Positions 1-4,492 of a stretch of 5,568 nt of DNA are shown piece by piece. The first letter of the stretch is position 1; each line of letters opens with the position of its first letter. Source of the stretch: Pseudonocardia sp. Lineage in GTDB: Bacteria > Actinomycetota > Actinomycetes > Mycobacteriales > Pseudonocardiaceae. The notes beneath the pieces were generated by a model. The model made no database searches, had not been told where the DNA came from, and saw only the letters and a list, made by a program, of their open reading frames with translations. Made by a program: the position numbers and the translations under genes. The DNA lies in contig JASLAP010000277.1 in assembly GCA_030147065.1 (NCBI GenBank), positions 1 through 5,568 on the forward strand, written 5' to 3'.

Positions 1-1
1 C

Positions 2-220
2 GTGCTCGACGAGTTCACCTACCCGCTGAAGTGGGGCTGGGTCGACGTCGCGGAGGTCGTCGACGTGCTGGCCCGCCGCGAGGGCCGCCAGCACGTGATC
101 GTCACCGGCCGCGACGCCGCCCCGGAGCTCGTCGCCGCCGCGGACCTCGTCATGGAGACCACGAAGATCAAGCACCCGATGGACGCCGGGCAGAAGGGCC
201 AGCGCGGCATCGAGTGGTAG
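2..220 (+). CDS. cobO: Cob(I)yrinic acid a,c-diamide adenosyltransferase, C-terminal part
   Basis: This is the last 72 codons or so of a CobO/BtuR-family ATP:corrinoid adenosyltransferase, a cytoplasmic enzyme that transfers the 5'-deoxyadenosyl group of ATP to reduced cobalt. The family is about 200 residues long, so roughly the first two thirds, including the P-loop, lie upstream of the window. What is visible is the Walker-B-like stretch VLDEFTYPLKWGWV, then HVIVTGRDA, and the typical C-terminal end IKHPMDAGQKGQRGIEW before a TAG stop. These align well with E. coli BtuR as I remember it (LDE.TY..KYG, VIITGR, KHAFDAG.KAQ.GI). The GTG at position 2 is an internal valine codon, not the start. 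The gene is followed after 61 bases by the hydrolase gene and belongs functionally with cobB and cysG in the same window. Confidence 0.95.
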   Translation: MLDEFTYPLKWGWVDVAEVVDVLARREGRQHVIVTGRDAAPELVAAADLVMETTKIKHPMDAGQKGQRGIEW

Positions 221-268
221 CCGGATCGGCCGTCGGCGAACACGGCTCCGCGGACCCCGGCGGCGCCC

Positions 269-274
269 TAGCCT
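269..274 (+). promoter_or_regulatory. Possible -10 element for a leaderless hydrolase transcript
   Basis: TAGCCT fits the actinobacterial TANNNT -10 pattern and ends 7 bases before the GTG start at 282. That is the spacing expected if transcription begins at the start codon itself. No Shine-Dalgarno-like purine run precedes this GTG, which agrees with leaderless translation. No convincing -35 box is seen. The rest of the gap (221-281) holds only a weak 5-bp hairpin (229-233 with 242-246). Confidence 0.3.
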
Positions 275-281
275 CGGCCCC

Positions 282-929
282 GTGGATCCGCAGCGCGTCG
301 TCCTGCCCCCCGGCCAGGTGTGGATCTGGCGCGGCCCCGAGGGCGTCACCCTGGTCGACACCGGGCCGCCCGGCTCGGCCGACGCCGTGCTCGCCGCCGT
401 GGGGGACGCGAGGGTCGTGCGGATCGTGCTGACCCACTTCCACGGCGACCACACCGGCTCCGCGGCCGAGCTGCGCGCCCGCACGGGGGCGGAGGTGGTG
501 GCGCACGCGGCGGACGCGCCGGTCGTGCGCGGCGGCGACCCGGGCCCGCTCCCGGACTTCCTGCCCGTCGAGCGGGCGCTGTTCGAGCAGGTCGGCGCCA
601 TGGTCACCGGGCCGCCGTGCCCGGTGGACCGCGAGGTCGCCGACGGCGACGTGCTCCCCGGCGGCCTGCACGTGCTCCACGTCCCGGGCCACACGCCCGG
701 CAGCATCGCCCTGCACCTGCCCGGACCGCGGGTGCTGTTCACCGGCGACACGGTCGCCGAGCACGGGGGCGCGGGGCTGCTGGGGCCGTTCAACCTGGAC
801 CGCGACCGGGCGCTCGCATCGTTCCGGCGGCTGACCGCGCTCGACGTCGACCTGGCCTGTGTGGGCCACGGCGACCCGCTGGACCGGATCGCGCTGCGGG
901 GGGCGGAGCCGGGGCCGTTCGCGGGATAG
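282..929 (+). CDS. MBL-fold metallo-hydrolase
   Basis: This is a complete 215-residue protein of the metallo-beta-lactamase fold, predicted to be a soluble, dinuclear-metal hydrolase of the hydroxyacylglutathione-hydrolase-like (glyoxalase II-like) group. The metal ligands are all present: THFHGDHTG gives H52, H54, D56 and H57; HVPGHTPGS gives H137; LFTGDT gives D156; and VGHGDPL gives H196. The N-terminal strand-loop VTLVDTGPPGS is also typical. There is no signal peptide or membrane segment. The length is at the compact end for single-domain members. The GTG start was chosen because it places about 10 residues before the first beta strand and lies just after a possible -10 box. The substrate cannot be read from the sequence. 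Its stop abuts the aldo/keto reductase gene, so the two are probably co-transcribed. A cobalamin role is not indicated by the family. Confidence 0.9.
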   Translation: MDPQRVVLPPGQVWIWRGPEGVTLVDTGPPGSADAVLAAVGDARVVRIVLTHFHGDHTGSAAELRARTGAEVVAHAADAPVVRGGDPGPLPDFLPVERALFEQVGAMVTGPPCPVDREVADGDVLPGGLHVLHVPGHTPGSIALHLPGPRVLFTGDTVAEHGGAGLLGPFNLDRDRALASFRRLTALDVDLACVGHGDPLDRIALRGAEPGPFAG

Positions 930-940
930 TGTCGGCAGTC

Positions 941-1912
941 GTGGACCACACCCGACTGGGCAACACCGGCCTGCAGGTCTCGCGCATCTGCCTGGGGATG
1001 ATGAGCTTCGGCTCGCCGTCGTGGCGCGAGTGGGTGCTCGACCTCGACGCGTCGCGCCCGCTGGTGCGCCGCGCCGTCGAGGCCGGGATCACCTTCTTCG
1101 ACACCGCCGACATGTACTCCCTCGGGGCCAGCGAGGAGGTCACCGGGACGCTGATGGGTGAGCTGTTCGCCGACCGCGACGACTATGTGCTGGCGACCAA
1201 GGTGTTCATGCCCGTCGGCGACGGCCCGAACGACCGCGGCCTCAACCGCAAGCACATCCTGGCCAGCATCGACCGGTCGCTGCGCCGGCTGGGCACCGAC
1301 CACGTGGACCTCTACCAGATCCACCGCTGGGACCCGACCACCCCGATCGAGGAGACCATGGAGGCGTTGCACGACGTCGTGCGCGCCGGCAAGGCCCGCT
1401 ACATCGGCGCCTCCAGCATGTACGCCTGGCAGTTCGCCAAGGCCCAGCACACCGCCGACCTGGGCGGCTGGACCCGGTTCGTGGCCATGCAGGACCACTA
1501 CAACCTGATCTACCGCGAGGAGGAGCGGGAGATGCACCCGCTCTGCCTGGACCAGGGCGTCGGGGTGATCCCGTGGAGCCCGCTGGCCCGCGGGCGGCTG
1601 GCCAAGCTGCCCGAGGAGCGCACCACCACCCGCTCGTCGAGCGACCCGATCGGCGACCGGATGTACACCGAGGCCGACGACGCCGTCGTGCACGCCGTGG
1701 CCGACGTGGCCAAGGCGCGCGGGCTGCCGCTGGCCCAGGTCGCGGTGGCCTGGATGCTGCACCAGGAGGCGGTCACCGCGCCGATCATCGGGGCGACCAG
1801 GCCCGGGCACGTCGAGGACGCCGTCGCGGCCGTGGACGTCGAGCTGTCCGACGACGAGATCGCCGCGCTGGAGGCCGCCTACGTGCCGCACCCGGTCCTC
1901 GGGCACGGGTGA
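941..1912 (+). CDS. Aldo/keto reductase, YajO-like
   Basis: This is a complete 323-residue NADPH-dependent aldo/keto reductase with a TIM-barrel fold. The catalytic tetrad is intact: D54 and Y59 in FFDTADMYS, K87 in ATKVF, and H128 in QIHRWD. Stretches such as TPIEETMEAL, KARYIGASSM, MQDHYNLIYREEERE and IPWSPLARGRL closely match E. coli YajO as I remember it, as does the C-terminal YVPHPVLG. YajO has been linked to formation of 1-deoxyxylulose 5-phosphate, but the natural substrate here is unknown. GTG 941 is preferred because MDHTRLGNTG aligns with the start of family members. GTG 929, which overlaps the TAG of the upstream gene, would add four residues and cannot be excluded. Neither start has a good ribosome binding site, suggesting coupling to the hydrolase gene. 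The stop overlaps the cobB start by four bases. Confidence 0.93.
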   Translation: MDHTRLGNTGLQVSRICLGMMSFGSPSWREWVLDLDASRPLVRRAVEAGITFFDTADMYSLGASEEVTGTLMGELFADRDDYVLATKVFMPVGDGPNDRGLNRKHILASIDRSLRRLGTDHVDLYQIHRWDPTTPIEETMEALHDVVRAGKARYIGASSMYAWQFAKAQHTADLGGWTRFVAMQDHYNLIYREEEREMHPLCLDQGVGVIPWSPLARGRLAKLPEERTTTRSSSDPIGDRMYTEADDAVVHAVADVAKARGLPLAQVAVAWMLHQEAVTAPIIGATRPGHVEDAVAAVDVELSDDEIAALEAAYVPHPVLGHG

Positions 1913-3267
1913 TCGCGCGCTCCCTGGTCGTCGCCGCGCCGTCGTCCGGCAGCGGGAAGACGACCGTCGCCACCGGGCTGATGGCGGCGCTGCGCCGCCG
2001 CGGCACGACCGTGGCGCCGTTCAAGGTCGGCCCGGACTACATCGATCCCGGCTACCACACCCTGGCCGCCGGGCGGCCCGGCCGGAACCTCGACCCGGTG
2101 CTGGTCGGCGCCGACCGGATCGGCCCGCTGGCCCGCCACGGCGCGGCCGGCGCCGAGCTGGCCGTGGTCGAGGGCGTGATGGGGCTGTTCGACGGCCGGT
2201 TGGCCGACGGCGCCGGGTCCACCGCCCAGGTCGCCGGGCTGCTGCGGGCCCCGGTGCTGCTGGTGGTGGACTGCCGCGGGCAGTCCCGCAGCCTGGCCGC
2301 GCTGCTGCACGGGTTCCGCTCGTTCGACCCGGACGTGCGGATCGCCGGGGTGGTGCTGAACAAGGTCGGCAGCGACCGGCACGAGGCCGTGCTGCGCGCC
2401 GCCGCCGACGAGGTCGGGCTGCCGGTGCTGGGTGCGCTGCCCCGCCGCGACGCGCTGGCCGTCCCGTCCCGGCACCTGGGCCTGGTCACCGCGGCCGAAC
2501 ACGGCGCCGCGGCCACCGCCGCCGTGGACGCGATGGCTGAGCTGGTCACCGCGCACGTCGACCTGGACGCCGTCGCTGCGCTGGCCGAACCGCTGCCCCC
2601 CGGCGCGTCCTGGGACCCCGGTCGTGAGTGCGAACCGGTGCCCGAACACCGTCATCCCCTCACGACCGCGGTGTTCGGGGGGCCGGCGTTCACCTTCGGG
2701 TACGCCGAGCACGTCGAACTGCTGGCGGCGGCGGGGGCGGAGGTCGTGGTCGTCGATCCGCTGCGCGACGAGGGGCTGCCCACGGGCACCGCGGCGCTGG
2801 TGTTGCCGGGCGGGTTCCCCGAGGAGCACGTGGCGGCGCTGGGAGCCAACACGGCGTTGCTGGGCGCGGTCCGGGCGGCCGTGACCGGCGGGGTGCCGGT
2901 GCACGCCGAGTGCGGGGGGCTGCTGTACCTGTGCCGCGAGCTGGACGGAGTGCCGCTGTGCGGGGTGCTGCCGGCCGACGCGGCGATGACCGGGCGGCTG
3001 CGCCTGGGCTACCGGGACGCCGTGGCGCTGACCGGGTCGCCGCTGTTCGCCGCCGGGGCGCGGGCCGCCGGGCACGAGTTCCACCGGTGCGCGGTCACCC
3101 CGCGGGCCGGCGCCACCCCGGCCTGGGGGTGGCGCGGCGCGGAGCCGGAGGGCTTCGTGCACGGCCCGGTGCACGCGTCGTTCCTGCACACCCACCCGGC
3201 CGGCGACCCGGCCGCCATCACCCGCTTCCTGGCCGCCGCCGCCCGGACCGGGGTCGCTTCCGGCTGA
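1909..3267 (+). CDS. cobB: Cobyrinate / hydrogenobyrinate a,c-diamide synthase
   Basis: CobB (CbiA in the anaerobic pathway) performs the ATP- and glutamine-dependent amidation of the a and c acetate side chains of the corrin ring in the cytoplasm. The protein has 452 residues, normal for the family. The N-terminal synthetase domain shows a P-loop APSSGSGKTT (residues 10-19, K17), KVGPDYIDPGYH from residue 39, and VVEGVMGLFDG (86-96). The C-terminal class I glutamine amidotransferase-like domain shows LVLPGGFPEEH, the nucleophile elbow HAECGGLLYL with C335, and ASFLHTHPAGDP with H427 and H429. GTG 1909 is the start because the next in-frame ATG (1981) would delete the P-loop. It overlaps the reductase stop in a GTGA junction and lacks a clear ribosome binding site, so translational coupling is likely. 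The interdomain linker (about residues 236-257) is encoded by strong inverted repeats with atypical T-ending codons. Confidence 0.96.
   Translation: MIARSLVVAAPSSGSGKTTVATGLMAALRRRGTTVAPFKVGPDYIDPGYHTLAAGRPGRNLDPVLVGADRIGPLARHGAAGAELAVVEGVMGLFDGRLADGAGSTAQVAGLLRAPVLLVVDCRGQSRSLAALLHGFRSFDPDVRIAGVVLNKVGSDRHEAVLRAAADEVGLPVLGALPRRDALAVPSRHLGLVTAAEHGAAATAAVDAMAELVTAHVDLDAVAALAEPLPPGASWDPGRECEPVPEHRHPLTTAVFGGPAFTFGYAEHVELLAAAGAEVVVVDPLRDEGLPTGTAALVLPGGFPEEHVAALGANTALLGAVRAAVTGGVPVHAECGGLLYLCRELDGVPLCGVLPADAAMTGRLRLGYRDAVALTGSPLFAAGARAAGHEFHRCAVTPRAGATPAWGWRGAEPEGFVHGPVHASFLHTHPAGDPAAITRFLAAAARTGVASG
2615..2679 (+). repeat. Overlapping inverted repeats inside the cobB linker
   Basis: Two long perfect inverted repeats interlock here. 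Stem A pairs CGGTCGTGAG (2619-2628) with CTCACGACCG (2659-2668), and extends past one mismatch to 2615/2672. Stem B pairs CCCGAACACCG (2641-2651) with CGGTGTTCGGG (2669-2679). A smaller stem C pairs CGGTG (2636-2640) with CACCG (2647-2651) around a six-base loop and can nest within A while competing with B. The stretch encodes CobB residues 236-257, starting at WDP and ending just before the glutaminase domain. It is somewhat less GC-rich than its surroundings and clusters GGT, CGT (twice), GAA (twice) and CAT codons. It may be a palindromic repetitive element absorbed in frame, or chance structure in a poorly constrained linker. No second copy was seen in the window. Confidence 0.6.
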
Positions 3268-3348
3268 GCGGTATCGCGGCGCCGGTCCCGGCCCTCGTCA
3301 CGATGTCGACAGGTCCGGGTACTCCCGCTCCGCGGATCCCCGGGCTAC

Positions 3349-3371
3349 CGTCGAGTAGCAAACCCTCGACG
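3349..3371 (+). repeat. Inverted repeat next to the patatin ribosome binding site
   Basis: CGTCGAG (3349-3355) and CTCGACG (3365-3371) form a perfect 7-bp inverted repeat around the nine-base spacer TAGCAAACC. The right arm ends one base before the GGAGG at 3373. If transcribed, it would be a hairpin immediately upstream of the ribosome binding site. If transcription begins within it, it would be placed like a repressor operator. A TANNNT match, TACCGT (3346-3351), overlaps the left arm and could be a -10 box, but no suitably spaced -35 is visible. The rest of the 3268-3382 gap shows nothing clear. Confidence 0.45.
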
Positions 3372-3372
3372 C

Positions 3373-3377
3373 GGAGG
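3373..3377 (+). promoter_or_regulatory. Ribosome binding site deciding the patatin start
   Basis: GGAGG lies five bases before ATG 3383. This favours that ATG over GTG 3377, which overlaps the GGAGG itself. It is the strongest Shine-Dalgarno sequence in the window, suggesting that this gene is translated independently of cobB. Confidence 0.8.
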
Positions 3378-3382
3378 TGGCC

Positions 3383-4390
3383 ATGACGCGGATCGGGCTG
3401 GTTCTCGGGGCCGGGGGCATCCTCGGCTCGGCCTGGACGGCGGGCGCGCTGGTCTCCCTGGCGCAGCGGCTGGACCGGCCGCTCGGCGAGGTCGACCTGG
3501 TGCTGGGCACCAGCGCGGGCAGCGTGCACGGGGCCGCGCTGCGCTGCGGGATGACCGTCGAGGAGTTGGTCGCCCACCAGCGCGGGGTGCCACCGGCCGA
3601 GATCGCCGCCGACCTGGACGGCGGCGAGCTGCCGGACATGCGCACCCTCGAGCGCGAGTCCGGCGACGGGCTGCCCCCGGTGCCGCTGCCGTGGATCGGG
3701 TCGCCGCGGCTGCTGGCCAGCGCGGCGGTCCGGCCGGGCCGGCTCAACCCGGTGGTGGTGGCCTCCGGGCTGCTGCCGGCCGGGCGGGCCCGGATGGGCT
3801 CGCTGGTGCGGATGGTGGTCGCCCTGCAGACCCGGCTCGGCGTCACCACCGACGGCTGGGTGCCCGGCGCGCCGCTGTGGGTGGTGGCGGTGGACTACGA
3901 CTCCGGGCGCCGGGTGGTGTTCGGCCGCGACGGCGCCCCGCCGTCCACCGTCGGCGACGCGGTGCTGGCGTCCTGCTCGATCCCCGGCTGGTTCGCCCCG
4001 CGGGTGATCGACGGCCGCCGCTACGTCGACGGGGGAGTGGCCTCAGCGACCTCCGTCGGCCTGCTCGCCCGCCCCGGCGCCCCGGAGCTGGACGAGGTCT
4101 ACGTGCTGGCGCCGCTGGCCAGCCACGCCTACGACCGCCCGCGCGACCCGGTCGCCTGCGTCGAGCGCGGGGTCCGGCGGGTGCTGACGCACTGGCTGGA
4201 CGCCGAGGTCGCCGCGGTGCGGGCCGGTGGCACCCGGGTCACCGTGCTCACCCCGGGCCCGGCCGACCTGGCCGCGATGGGCGGCAACCTGATGAACCCG
4301 CGGTTCCGGACCCGGGTGCTGGAGACCTCGCTGGTCACCTCCGCCGCGGCGCTGGCCGACGCCGACTCCGACGCCCGCCGCGCCGCCTGA
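3383..4390 (+). CDS. Patatin-like phospholipase family protein
   Basis: This is a complete 335-residue patatin-like protein, a serine acyl hydrolase family acting on lipids or acyl esters through a Ser-Asp dyad. All three signature blocks are present: the glycine-rich oxyanion hole GAGGILGSAW (residues 9-18), the nucleophile elbow GTSAGS with S44, and the YVDGG block with catalytic D216. The active-site architecture is therefore intact. The protein begins directly with the first strand (MTRIGLVLGAGG) and shows no signal peptide or obvious membrane helix, so it is probably cytoplasmic or loosely membrane-associated. The C-terminal third (VTVLTPGPADLAAMGGNLMNP and beyond) resembles actinobacterial members of the family. 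It sits between cobB and cysG but has its own strong ribosome binding site, with 115 bases upstream and a hairpin downstream, so it may be a separate transcription unit. Its substrate is unknown. Confidence 0.9.
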   Translation: MTRIGLVLGAGGILGSAWTAGALVSLAQRLDRPLGEVDLVLGTSAGSVHGAALRCGMTVEELVAHQRGVPPAEIAADLDGGELPDMRTLERESGDGLPPVPLPWIGSPRLLASAAVRPGRLNPVVVASGLLPAGRARMGSLVRMVVALQTRLGVTTDGWVPGAPLWVVAVDYDSGRRVVFGRDGAPPSTVGDAVLASCSIPGWFAPRVIDGRRYVDGGVASATSVGLLARPGAPELDEVYVLAPLASHAYDRPRDPVACVERGVRRVLTHWLDAEVAAVRAGGTRVTVLTPGPADLAAMGGNLMNPRFRTRVLETSLVTSAAALADADSDARRAA

Positions 4391-4400
4391 TCGTCCGGGC

Positions 4401-4426
4401 CCCGGCGTGACCTCGCTCGCGCCGGG
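4401..4426 (+). terminator. GC-rich hairpin, probable terminator after the patatin gene
   Basis: CCCGGCGTGA (4401-4410) pairs with TCGCGCCGGG (4417-4426) in a 10-bp stem with one G-U pair and a six-base loop, beginning 11 bases after the patatin stop. There is no uridine tract, only TTGTT at 4434-4438, which is common in actinobacterial terminators. The 3' arm could alternatively pair with 4453-4459, so a regulatory structure in front of cysG is also possible. Confidence 0.5.
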
Positions 4427-4436
4427 CGGCCGGTTG

Positions 4437-4466
4437 TTGGACGCCGGCCCGTGCCCGGCACAGACT
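4437..4466 (+). promoter_or_regulatory. Weak candidate promoter for the cysG/cobA fusion
   Basis: TTGGAC (4437-4442) and CAGACT (4461-4466) are separated by 18 bases and partly match the -35 and -10 consensus (about three of six positions each). Placed after the hairpin and 26 bases before the start codon, they could drive the fusion gene separately from the patatin gene. The match is weak and the call depends mainly on position. No cobalamin riboswitch was recognised in the 4391-4492 gap. Confidence 0.22.
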
Positions 4467-4481
4467 GTCCGGGTGGATGCC

Positions 4482-4487
4482 GGGGAG
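4482..4487 (+). promoter_or_regulatory. Ribosome binding site of the cysG/cobA fusion
   Basis: GGGGAG ends five bases before GTG 4493 and fixes that codon as the start. The nearby ATG 4477 is in another reading frame that lacks the conserved protein. Confidence 0.65.
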
Positions 4488-4492
4488 CCGAC

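Noticed and set aside
229..246. Small hairpin after cobO (GCCGT/ACGGC) as a terminator
   Set aside because: The stem is only five base pairs with no uridine tract, too weak at this GC content.
320..928. N-terminal extension of the aldo/keto reductase frame upstream to 320
   Set aside because: The extra residues are an Arg/Gly/Pro-rich shadow of the hydrolase gene. Homology begins at about 941.
1369..1382. Perfect 14-base palindrome GCACGACGTCGTGC in the reductase gene
   Set aside because: It encodes HDVV within a stretch conserved in YajO-like proteins, so coding constraint plus GC bias explains it.
2619..2679. Simultaneous pseudoknot of stems A and B
   Set aside because: The strands interlock, but the right arms abut with no joining loop, and the seven-base linker would have to span about ten base pairs. 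Alternative hairpins or a DNA-level palindrome are more plausible.
1879..3195. Long reverse-strand open frame opposite cobB (438 codons)
   Set aside because: It is rich in Gly, Arg, Pro and Gln with no recognisable motif, and lies opposite a clear cobB. This is expected from high third-position GC.
4391..4492. Cobalamin riboswitch upstream of cysG
   Set aside because: The gap is only 102 bases, shorter than a full riboswitch, and I could not recognise a B12-box-like core in it or in the other two gaps.
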